Below, in pieces: positions 10,007-18,997 of a stretch of 64,000 nucleotides of DNA. The translations under genes and the position numbers were made by a program. Below the pieces are notes generated by a model that was not told where the DNA came from, made no database searches, and worked only from the letters and a program-made list of their open reading frames with translations. Numbering within the stretch: the stretch's first letter is position 1; each line of letters opens with the position of its first letter. This DNA comes from Dysidea avara (lineage: Eukaryota > Porifera > Demospongiae > Dictyoceratida > Dysideidae). The DNA lies in assembly GCF_963678975.1 (NCBI RefSeq), contig NC_089280.1:13033280-13097279 (forward strand), written 5' to 3'.

Positions 10007-12874
10007 GACTTCAGTGCCTGTCTGTGGAACGCACGTAGTCTAGTAAACAAGTTAACTAATCTGTCAAGCTTTGTCCTCTCGCATGATTTTCAAATTATTG
10101 CAATCACCGAAACCTGGTTGTCAAATTTTATCTACGACAATGAAATTTTACCCCCTTCCTTCTCAATCTACCGTCATGATCGTAAAACCAGAGGTGGAGG
10201 TATACTGATAGCAATTAAACAGACGATCCCCAGTAGAATTATTAGTATCCCTGATGAAGTTGAAGCCCTTGCTGTCCAGCTAATGTTGTATGAACCTATT
10301 AACCTGTGTCTTATTTACAACCCACCCAACTGCTCTGAAGTATACAAGCAGGATCTCTTGTCCTATTTAGAGACTACAATGCAATCCTTAGTAAAGACCT
10401 ATATACTTGGTGACTTCAACTCCCCAGACATTGATTGGGCCACTCTGTCTAGTAACTGCAATTTTTCTTCAAGCTTATGTGATCTTTCATTCCAATATGA
10501 TTTCTCTCAAGTTATTGACAGTCCAACCCATATTCATGGCAATACCCTTGACTTAATCTTTACTAATTCACCCGACTCAGTCACAGACATTGTTATATCC
10601 AATGATCTAAATCCGGTAACAAAGTCTGACCATTACTTAATCAGCTTCAAATTCCAGCTATCAACTACCCAGCACAGTATCACCTCTGAACCAATCTACA
10701 TTTTTGACTACAATAAGGGAGACTACGATGGCCTGACTAACTTTCTGTGCAATATTGATTTTTCTAGTTGTCTCCAGTCTAATAATGTTGAATTTATCTG
10801 GTTATATATAAAATCCTCCTTATGCGATGCCATGGCACAATTTATTCCAAAGATCAAGCTCAATTCTACTCATCAGCCCAAATATTTCACTCCAGCAATC
10901 AGACATCAGATTAACTGTATCAGGTCTCTTAAACGAAGACTTCGCAGATCTCCTTCCTCCAGTATCAGGAATCGTTTACACACTGCTGAACAGTCACTGT
11001 CTGATGAAATCCATAAAGCCAGGTCAGAGTTTGAAAGAAAGTTAATAATTAACTTTGCACCAAATAATAACTCCATGGTCTACAAATATATAAGAAGTGT
11101 CAAAAAATCCAGCTCTATACCATCCTCTGTCCTTTACAACTGTGCTCCTGCCACTGACAGTGCTGATAAAGCCTCTCTTTTTAATGAATATTTTTTCTCT
11201 GTGTTTACCTCCTCAGACTTCGTACTCCCACCCTACCCTGACAAAATTGACCCATCTGTCAGATGTCACTTAGTATCAATCCAAATATCTGAACAGGAAG
11301 TATATGAAGCACTCGTCTCACTCCATACTGACAAGGCCACTGGTATTGATGGTATTGGCCCAAGGATTCTCAAACAATATGCTAACATTCTTGCTAAGCC
11401 ATTGCACCATTTGTTTACAATCAGTTTAAATAGTTGCTCCATACCTTATGAATGGCGCATACACACGATTGTTCCTGTACATAAATCCGGTGACAAGACT
11501 CAAGTCACTAACTATCGTCCAATTTCTCTACTCTGTATAACATCTAAGGTATTAGAACAACTAGTTTACAACAAAACCATTTCTTACATTTCAAGTTTTC
11601 TCTCACCTCAGCAGTTTGGCTTCTTAAAAAATCGATCCACAGTGCAACAGTTGCTTCTCATGTTGAACACCATACATAGTACCAATGACCAAACTGATGT
11701 AGTCTATCTTGACTTCAAAAAGGCTTTTGACAGTGTCCCCCACAAGGAACTGTTATTCAAACTTAGATCACTTGGAATTTCTGGCAAGCTTTGGTCATGG
11801 TTTGAATCATACCTACTTAACCGTTATCAGTGTGTGAAGATTAACAACTCTTTGTCTCCCCTTCTCCCAGTTCTATCCGGAATCCCTCAGGGAAGTATAC
11901 TTGGCCCACTTCTATTTCTCATATATGTTAATGATATTCCGGACATCATTAAATTTTGTCTATTGTTTCTATTTGCAGACGACACCAAATGCATCAAAAC
12001 TATCTCCTCACCACTAGATTCACTTAAACTTCAAGAAGACTTAAATAATTTAAACTTTTGGAGTACCCAGTGGAATCTCCTATTCGGTCTATCAAAAATC
12101 TTTCTGCTATCTTTTAAAAGAAAATCTCCAACATCTTACAATATCGGCACCTCCCAGATTTCTTGTGTTGATACATACAAAGATCTAGGAATTATGTTAT
12201 CAAGCGACCTGTCATGGGATGCTCACTATAACCACATTATCTCCAAATCCTATCAGGTACTTGGACTTATAAGAAGATCTTTCTCCCTACAAAATTACGT
12301 CCAAGCCAAATCTCGACTATATACCTCTCTTGTTAGATCCCAGTTTTTCTACTGCTCGGTCATCTGGAAACCCCACCTAATTAAGCACATTCAGCAACTC
12401 GAACGTGTTCAGAGGCGTGCAACTAAATACATTCTAAATGATTACTCTACTGACTACAAGTCTCGTCTTATTAATCTCCATATGCTACCCCTGATGTACA
12501 TTCTTGATGTAAATGATGTGATGTTCTTTCTTAAAAATCTCCACAACCCCCACAATGGATTTGACATCAATAATTTCATTAAATTTGCAACTGGTCACAC
12601 ACATCTAGCTTCTGGAAACAAGCTACTCCAAACAAGATCACCTGACAATTCCACTAGTAACTTTTATTTTAACCGGCTTCCTCGCATCTGGAATGCCCTT
12701 CCCGTTATCAACTACCAGGACAACCCACTCAAGATAAAGGCCAAACTTTTAGATTATCTGTGGAATCATTTCACTGCCAATTTCACCTCCAACAACACCT
12801 GCTCTTTTTCATTTCTATGTCCATGCTCAAAGTGTTCAAAGATCCCTCACCAACCTAACTTCAACTCCCTTTAA
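10004..12874 (+). CDS. LINE ORF2: AP endonuclease and reverse transcriptase
   Basis: Read from the codon after the TGA this is 956 residues. The endonuclease is N-terminal: WNARS (catalytic Asn), ITETWL (catalytic Glu), GDFNSPDIDW and a terminal SDHYL. The RT core shows YRPISLL, DFKKAFDSVPH (motif A, catalytic Asp codon at 11711), GIPQGSILGPLLF (about 11878) and FADD (11972-11983, catalytic Asp pair). A C-terminal PCSKCSK element may bind metal. The enzyme nicks target DNA and copies the LINE RNA by target-primed reverse transcription. No inactivating change is visible. No ATG lies near the start; see the readthrough entry. Confidence 0.9.
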   Translation, partial: LDFSACLWNARSLVNKLTNLSSFVLSHDFQIIAITETWLSNFIYDNEILPPSFSIYRHDRKTRGGGILIAIKQTIPSRIISIPDEVEALAVQLMLYEPINLCLIYNPPNCSEVYKQDLLSYLETTMQSLVKTYILGDFNSPDIDWATLSSNCNFSSSLCDLSFQYDFSQVIDSPTHIHGNTLDLIFTNSPDSVTDIVISNDLNPVTKSDHYLISFKFQLSTTQHSITSEPIYIFDYNKGDYDGLTNFLCNIDFSSCLQSNNVEFIWLYIKSSLCDAMAQFIPKIKLNSTHQPKYFTPAIRHQINCIRSLKRRLRRSPSSSIRNRLHTAEQSLSDEIHKARSEFERKLIINFAPNNNSMVYKYIRSVKKSSSIPSSVLYNCAPATDSADKASLFNEYFFSVFTSSDFVLPPYPDKIDPSVRCHLVSIQISEQEVYEALVSLHTDKATGIDGIGPRILKQYANILAKPLHHLFTISLNSCSIPYEWRIHTIVPVHKSGDKTQVTNYRPISLLCITSKVLEQLVYNKTISYISSFLSPQQFGFLKNRSTVQQLLLMLNTIHSTNDQTDVVYLDFKKAFDSVPHKELLFKLRSLGISGKLWSWFESYLLNRYQCVKINNSLSPLLPVLSGIPQGSILGPLLFLIYVNDIPDIIKFCLLFLFADDTKCIKTISSPLDSLKLQEDLNNLNFWSTQWNLLFGLSKIFLLSFKRKSPTSYNIGTSQISCVDTYKDLGIMLSSDLSWDAHYNHIISKSYQVLGLIRRSFSLQNYVQAKSRLYTSLVRSQFFYCSVIWKPHLIKHIQQLERVQRRATKYILNDYSTDYKSRLINLHMLPLMYILDVNDVMFFLKNLHNPHNGFDINNFIKFATGHTHLASGNKLLQTRSPDNSTSNFYFNRLPRIWNALPVINYQDNPLKIKAKLLDYLWNHFTANFTSNNTCSFSFLCPCSKCSKIPHQPNFNSL

Positions 12875-12956
12875 CTGTTAATCCCCCCCCCCCCTTTTAA
12901 GTAATCTTAGACTAGTAAGTAAACTTTGTAGCTAATCACTACTACAATTTAGCTTC

Positions 12957-12986
12957 TGGCCACTGACACAGGATGTCAGTGGGCCA
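12957..12986 (+). ncRNA. LINE 3' UTR stem-loop with CAGGA loop
   Basis: TGGCCACTGACA, loop CAGGA, then TGTCAGTGGGCCA (one bulged G). The truncated relative on the minus strand (14321-14343) has a different stem around the identical loop. In LINEs of the stringent type, such a 3' stem-loop is what the RT recognises; that role is inferred here. Confidence 0.7.
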
Positions 12987-13070
12987 TCAGTGTGCTGCCA
13001 TATGTCCCAATTCTATCATATCAACATCTGCAACTTGTATGTATGTAGGTATATGTACACTGTAAAGTTA

Positions 13071-13095
13071 ATTATTATTATTATTATTATTATTA
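13071..13095 (+). repeat. (ATT)n tail of the LINE
   Basis: A run of about eight ATT units ends the element, as in CR1/L2-type LINEs that terminate in short tandem repeats and not in poly(A). Confidence 0.75.
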
Positions 13096-14232
13096 CTAGG
13101 ACCGCGTCACATACAACCAAGTACATACACCAACGTGACAGCCCCCCGGTGAGGCTATTAGGTGGTGAATGCATTATCCCCAAATCAACTCAATATGTCA
13201 CAGTAGAACACAATAGTGGCATCGTAACTAAAGGCCACCAGTAGCTAAGTGCCAGTACATCATTGGTGTGGTATAAATGGCACAGTGATGTGTACAAAGT
13301 ATATGTATACAAAACATACAGGAGAGAACTATACATTATTGCAGTATTGTATGCAGCAATACATTATAGGCAACATCACCATGCAGATAAAAATCATTAG
13401 CCAATATACAGCAATGCATATCAACATCAACTAGAGCTAAGTAAGGTTCATCAGTGATGTAGCAATGGCACAGTGATGGGTGACACACTATAGTTATGCA
13501 TACACAACTTTCAGCAGGAGATAGCTATACAATGCTGTAGGCGCATGCAAGCCAGATGAACCAGATAAAGGAAGATAGCCAAGCCACTAGAGCCTAGTAG
13601 CTACGCCAGGTGAAGGCAAAAAAGATTAAGCACGAATTGCCTGACACCAACACAAAGAAAGTTCGCCATGCCAGCTGCACAAGACAAAATTGTTTACTTG
13701 TATTTTATATGTAACTGTAAGCTTATTGTAAAGAGCGTGGCATATGTCAGTTTAATGTTTTCTTGTATTCTCAGTGTTTATTTACGTGAATGAATCCACT
13801 GGCAGCTGGCATGGAGACTTGAGATGTTACAAACATAAAAACTTACTTGTAATCTTCTTGTTTACACAAGTGGCTTCTGGCTCTCCTGCACGGGCATCAC
13901 TAATCTTCTTCGCGCAATATGTAAGTAATTAAGCAAGGGTGTGGTACTGCATGGGCGTTATATAGAATTACACGTATGGTCAAGTCATCAGCACAAACAG
14001 GAGCGACGATTATACGTTTGTACCTTCATTCACAGGCGAATCTATCCCCGGTTAGTTCATGTCTCTAGGCCTCGTAGTTTTCTCAAACATTAATTATTAA
14101 TTATTTATTTATTTATTTATTTATGACGTAATTTTAACCGCGTTTCGTATTATTCTTAGTACTTGGTTGTATAATTATATTTTGCGTGATGTTTCCCGTG
14201 AAAATAAGAACCGAGGATAGCTAGTGACAAAG
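13096..14232. other. Non-coding spacer between LINE copies
   Basis: No gene seen. It includes a TTTA-rich microsatellite at about 14095-14124. The short frames here lack any recognisable domain. Confidence 0.45.
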
Positions 14233-14893
14233 TTTAATTTAATTTAATAATTGCTTTACAGAATTGGAATTACATACAGTAGAGGCTATAGTGATTACAG
14301 AGACATACAATTCTGAAGGACTACCAGTGTCCTGCACTGGTAGCCTAGAGCACTAACTACTTAACTACAAAAACTATACATGCATACATTTATATAATAG
14401 TTACAAATAATTATAGTTGGTTGGTGCAGGAGTCTTGGAGCAGCGGGTACAAGGACACAGGTAATGAAAAGTACAGGGGGTATTATCAAAGTTAGCTAAA
14501 AAATGATTCCATAAAAATGCTTTCAACTTTGGTTTGATTACATCTAGTGATTGAGATAGGTCAATTATTGGTAAAGAGTTCCATAATCTTGGTAAACGAT
14601 AAAAATATGAGTTCATGATAGGGTTGATATGGGCTGTCTTGGGGTATAACTTTGTGCCAGCAGATCTTGTTGAACCTGTAGTAAAGTTGGTATAGTTCAA
14701 GATGTCAAATTTATCTGATGGATTTTTGATGGATTTGATAAAGAATAGTATGTCGGCAATTTCGTAAATGTACATTAGTGGCAACATACCAGTTTGTATT
14801 AGCCTTGTTTTATAGTCTGATTGATAGTTTGATAATATGAATTTGGTGGCTCTTCGTTGGACTTTCTCAAGTGATTCAATGTCTTTTAACAGG
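14233..14893 (-). pseudogene. 5'-truncated LINE fragment related to the full copy
   Basis: Reading the minus strand, about 14890 to 14401 encodes the RT C-terminus: a VQRRATKFIL segment, MLPLMYI, RLPRLWNSLP and a final CPCTRCSK. Each aligns to the end of ORF2 in the full copy (VQRRATKYIL, MLPLMYI, RLPRIWNALP, CPCSKCSK). Sequence identity is moderate, so it is a different subfamily. The homology stops near 14893, the usual 5' truncation of LINEs. A 3' UTR with the CAGGA stem-loop and a (TTAAA)n-like tail (14233-14247) complete the 3' end. The remaining frame (14401-14787) is still open. Confidence 0.8.
14321..14343 (-). ncRNA. 3' UTR stem-loop of the truncated LINE
   Basis: On the minus strand CTACCAGTG, loop CAGGA, CACTGGTAG: a perfect 9-bp stem. 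The loop equals that of the full-length LINE, while six of nine stem pairs differ by compensatory changes. Confidence 0.7.
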
Positions 14894-15766
14894 TAAGTCT
14901 AGGCTAACATATTAATGGTTCTTCCTGAAGCGGTGGATTGGTGATATAACTAGTCTGTGTGCATAACAAGTGGAGGCGAATCGGCTGCGAGTTGTTGCTG
15001 AATGCCGTATGTAATTTTAGATAGGAATCCCCCATGCCATAGTAGCTTCCTGGGATTATATATATATGCTTTTGTAGGCCAGATCCTTGCAGCTGGCTTG
15101 TTCTAGCAGCTGTGTGGGTCAGACCGCGAACAAGTTGAGCTGAACCCTAGTGAGAAAACAGCTAAAAATGAAAGATTTTTTCTCAACATTTCAACCAACC
15201 AGATGGTTGGTGATGACAACGAAGTTGTCAAGAGTAGACAAATACTTCCATCAACAAGCTATAAGGCTACTAATATACTTTTATGGCTTCCTCTAATGTA
15301 TATGGTGAAATCTTTGGCTATAAATAATGTGTCAGGCATTTGAATGATTAGCAAGTAAGTCAATACTACAAAACTAGTAAGTTAATATTTTTGAGGGCTC
15401 AGCTCGATGCATACATACAGTATACCATAATTACTATGCATCAATTGATTGATGTGGTGATAATATGTGCAGATCTGAGACAACCATGGACCCTATTATA
15501 TAGTAACTGCATGGGCAGATATATAGAGTTATGTATACTCTAATATATAATTGTTGAGTGTTGTAGTTTGCCAATGGTCAAAGCTAAATTAACCATTTTA
15601 GATAGCTTTTTGTGATGTTGAAGATGTCCGGCAAACTCCAGTTAGGGGCAGGTAATAAAAGGTTATTTTTCAAAACAGGAGAGAAACATGCTTAGGCCCG
15701 CAAGGTACAGGCTTAATCTACTTACCCCAGTAGATGCACCATATAATGCACATATCAATGTATCGC
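14894..15766. other. Non-coding, no gene seen
   Basis: AT-rich sequence without recognisable domains, RNA genes or long repeats. Confidence 0.4.
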
Positions 15767-15841
15767 CCTACTAACCCCCCCCTTCGGGAATATATAGGGC
15801 TATAGTGGGCACAACCGAATGTTAAATGCCCCATGGTAGGC
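15767..15841 (+). repeat. C-rich dispersed repeat, left copy
   Basis: CCCTTCGGGAATATATAGGG, GGGCACAACCGAATGTTAAA and CCCCATGGTAGG also occur, nearly identical and in the same orientation, at 18885-18996 on the far side of the gypsy remnant. Confidence 0.75.
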
Positions 15842-15849
15842 AGATATGG

Positions 15850-16010
15850 AGCCAAGTACATTTGAAAGTACTTAAGTAAAGTACAAGTACTTTTGAATTT
15901 TCCAAGTATAAGTACAAGTACTCTGGCGACAGTCAAGAGAGTACTTAAGTAAAGTACAAGTACATGCTGGAAGTACTCAAGTAAAGTACAAGTACATTTT
16001 GCTGTAGCAA
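15850..16010 (+). repeat. Short tandem repeat rich in AGTACTTAAGTAAAGTAC
   Basis: At least four irregular copies of AGTACTYAAGTAAAGTACAAG. The unit is partly self-complementary. Confidence 0.7.
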
Positions 16011-16287
16011 AATATATACTTATTCAGTGTATTGTAGTATGTAAGTGTACCTAGTGGGGTTGGTACTTTCAGGTTTTTGTCAACTATTCACTCTCTTAAA
16101 CATTTAAAATGCACTAACTTTAGCAGCAGCATTGTTTTTATTTGCCAGAATTCTATGACATCATTAATCGTGGCTACATGATACATAGTAAGGTTAGGGA
16201 ATGCACTAGAAGAATTGTACAATGCACCTTCATGCAATTTCGTTAAGTACCCACTGTGTACAAACTACGTACAATGTTTGCAGTACT

Positions 16288-16429
16288 TGTAGTGATGTAA
16301 CACTAACACCCATGCGCACACGTGAATGTGCATACAGACTTTCATGTAGCTGACACGTAGTTAGTAGTGTTGTGTTGTATATTTGCTGTATAACTATCCT
16401 GTGATTCACATGATATTAAGAATATCACA
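16288..16429 (+). repeat. Candidate 5' LTR of the gypsy element
   Basis: It begins TGTAGTGATG and ends ATATCACA, so its ends are roughly inverse (TGT...ACA). It lies one base before a tRNA primer site. The length (142 bp) and the left boundary are inferred only, as no second LTR is present in the window. Confidence 0.35.
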
Positions 16430-16430
16430 T

Positions 16431-16441
16431 TGGCGACGAGG
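16431..16441 (+). other. Primer-binding site for tRNA-Ser(GCU)-like primer
   Basis: TGGCGACGAGG is the complement of the 3' end (CCTCGTCGCCA) that I recall for animal serine tRNAs with a GCU anticodon. It lies directly before the gag ATG at 16447, as expected for a Ty3/gypsy (mag-like) retrotransposon. Confidence 0.65.
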
Positions 16442-16446
16442 TAAAA

Positions 16447-18803
16447 ATGGCAACACCTGGCAAGGGGGTGTCATGTCGGCTCACGCTGTAGGTAGATCTG
16501 CGACCGCGGTCAAAGTCTTGACCGGGGAAAATTTCACCTTGACCCTTGACTTGCAGCGTTTATCGTCTTTGACCTGTGACTTGAGCGTTTCTTGTCGAAC
16601 TTTTGACCTACACTTATTTCTCTATTTTCCTATACACACCTGCGCTTGTAACCTAGTATAATATTTTCTTAGTGCGTGCTACCAGCAGCTGGGAGAGAAA
16701 AATCATTATAATTACGGCGAAATGCTCTGTTGGAGCTTTAAAACATCTTCTTCGAGATCCTTACTTCTTGTGAGTTACGTATAATCCCGTAAACTTGATA
16801 ATAGCTACGTATAGTTTTCGATTGTGGGTTTCGAACTTCCGTATCGTCTTGACCCTTGACCCACTGTAAGAGCTATTTAGTGGCCTTGACCGTTGACTTA
16901 GAGTTTGACCGCGGTCGCAGATCTACCTACAGCAAGAGCCTGAGTGACACCCCCTTGCCTGGAGGAATTGGTGAATTCTCAGGAGAAGCGGCAGACTGGG
17001 AGAGCTACATAGAGAGACTTGAGAATTATTTTGTAGCACACGAAATTACTCAGTGATGCCGCCAAGCAGAGGGCAACGCTCCTTAGTCAATGTGGCTCTG
17101 CCACCTACAAACTGGTTCGAAGTCTCGTGGCGCCACAGAAGCCAAACGAAGTGGAATACGCTGCTCTAGTCAAGCGGATCAACGAACACTTTGTTCCCAA
17201 GCTCTCCGTCATTGTTCAGAGGTCCAAGTTCAATACCTGCGTGAGGCAAGCTGGTGAGTCTGTATCAACGTTTGTGGCACACTTGCGCGCTCTTCAGTTC
17301 AGAACATTGTGAATTTGGAGACACATTAGAGGACATGCTTAGAGATCGTCTCGTCTGTGGTATAGCCGAGAGCCGAATGCAGCGTGCCATGCTAGCAGAG
17401 CCGAAACTGAAGTTTGCCAGGGCTTTTGAACTCGCTCAAACCATGGAGTCTGCAGACCGGGACACACGCAAGTTACAGTCCAACACTTCAGTGCACTTGT
17501 TGACAGACAAATCAACAACAACTAAGCCTTGTTACCGTTGTGGCGAACGACATCACCCATCATCTTGTCGTTTTGTGGATGCTATTTGTCATGCTTGCAA
17601 GAAGACAGGTCATATCTCTAAGGTGTGCCGAAGTAAATGGAAAACCACAGCAGCTGGAGGCAACACAGGAGGTACAAAAAGTAACACTTCAACCTCAGCC
17701 AGTCGATCTTCTAAGTCATCCACACAGTCTGAACCTAAGGCAGCTCTAACTCTCACTGCCACACCAGAAGAAGATGTTTATACAATGTTTAGTATTCATG
17801 GACCAGGACATGCACCATTCTATGTAACTTTAACAGTTGATGGTCATGAGCTTCAAATGGAGTTGGATACTGGTGCTGCAGTGTCAGTGTTGAGTGAGGA
17901 AACCTACAAGGCAGTTTGGAATGTTGAGAATCTACCACCTCTGCAACCCTCCCAGGTACACTTGCATATGTACACAGGTGACACAATTCCTGTTTTGGGC
18001 ATGATGTATGTGTCTGTACAACATAACCAGCAAGCTAGACAATTACCTTTGTTGATAGTAAAAGGGGATGGTCCTACATTGTTGGGCAGGGACTGGCTTA
18101 AGCAGTTGAGATTAGACATTGATTGGTCAAGTGTTTATCATGTACAAACACAGCATACTGTATCCCAGTTGTTACATAAACACAGTTCAGTTTTTGCTGA
18201 TGAGCTAGGTACAGCAAAAGGGGTAACTGTTACTTTACATGTGGACCCAGCAGTTCAACCAAAGTTTTACAAGGCTAGGCCTGTACCTTTTGCTATTCGT
18301 CCCAAGGTGGAAGATGAATTAGATAGGTTGTTGACAGCTGGTGTAATTGAACCTGTTCAGTACTCTGACTGGTCTGCTCCAGTGGTACCAGTAGCTAAGC
18401 AAGATGGTAGTATCAGGTTGTGCGGGGATTATAAGTTAACTGTGAACAAAGCAGCTCGACCTGAGGTGTATCCCCTACCACGAATAGAAGAGTTATTTGC
18501 CACATTAGGGAGAGGTACACACTTCACGAAAATTTATTTAAGTCATGCCTACCAACAACTGCTACTCTCTGAAGAGTCTCGTAAATACACTACAATCAAT
18601 ACTCACAAAGGGTTATTCAGATACACCAGATTACCCTTCGGTGTGTCCACAGCACCGGCAGTATTTCAATGCACAATGGACACTTTGTTGAAAGGTATTC
18701 CTAATGTTACAGTTTACTTAGATGATATATTGGTCTCGGGTCAGACAGACAAAGATCATTTAGACAATTTAAGCACTCTATTGTCCTGATTAGAGACAGC
18801 TGG
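16447..18803 (+). pseudogene. Ty3/gypsy gag-pol remnant
   Basis: Gag starts at 16447 and is interrupted at once by a 497-bp transposon (16461-16957). It resumes at 16963 and shifts frame near 17055 and again near 17290. From there the frame runs to 18789. It shows two zinc knuckles (CYRCGERHHPSSC, CHACKKTGHISKVC), an aspartic protease (LDTGAAVSVLS), and RT with SDWSAPVVPV, RLPFGVSTAPAVF and YLDDIL. Motif A reads FTKIYLSHAY, where Asp is expected at the Tyr position, so the RT is catalytically dead. A TGA stops the frame at 18787-18789. A few further pol codons follow, then the copy ends in a palindrome. RNase H and integrase are missing. Confidence 0.85.
16461..16957. mobile_element. 497-bp non-autonomous DNA transposon nested in gag
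   Basis: Terminal inverted repeats start CAAGGGGGTGTCA and continue imperfectly for about 54 bp (including TAGATCTGCGACCGCGGTCA). The exact 5-bp duplication CCTGG flanks it at 16456-16460 and 16958-16962. One copy of CCTGG would leave the gag frame open across the junction, which supports these ends. The interior has repeated TTGACC-type motifs and no coding capacity. I cannot assign a superfamily. Confidence 0.8.
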
Positions 18804-18840
18804 TAACCCCCACCCCTTGGGGGTTACCAGCTGTCTCTAA
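18790..18840. repeat. Short perfect palindrome at the 3' break of pol
   Basis: TTAGAGACAGCTGG begins the left arm and CCAGCTGTCTCTAA ends the right arm, with a C-rich centre. The left arm is still pol sequence (codes LETAG after the stop), so the right arm is an inverted copy of the pol end. This suggests a fold-back repair event at the break. Confidence 0.75.
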
Positions 18841-18997
18841 CCCCCACCCCTTTGGGAATACTAACCCCCACCCCCCACCCCTTCGGGAATATATAGGGCT
18901 ATAATGGGCACAACCTACTAACCCCCACCCCCCACCCCTTCGGGAATATATAGGGCTATAGTGGGCACAACTGAATGTTAAATGCCCCATGGTAGGA
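18841..18997 (+). repeat. C-rich dispersed repeat, right copies in tandem
   Basis: Two tandem units of CCCTTCGGGAATATATAGGG plus GGGCACAAC; the second continues with GAATGTTAAATGCCCCATGG as in 15767-15841. Confidence 0.75.

Larger units (their letters stand above)
8690..13095 (+). mobile_element. Near-complete non-LTR retrotransposon (LINE), CR1/jockey-like
   Basis: The order is 5' UTR (about 8690-8914), ORF1 (8915-10003), ORF2 (10004-12874), 3' UTR with a C tract and stem-loop, and a terminal (ATT)n tail at 13071-13095. Neither ORF has an internal stop or frameshift, so the copy may be young or active. The 5' boundary is approximate, since no target duplication was found. Clade assignment is by ORF architecture (PHD-type ORF1, AP endonuclease plus RT, no RNase H) and not by a tree. 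Confidence 0.85.
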
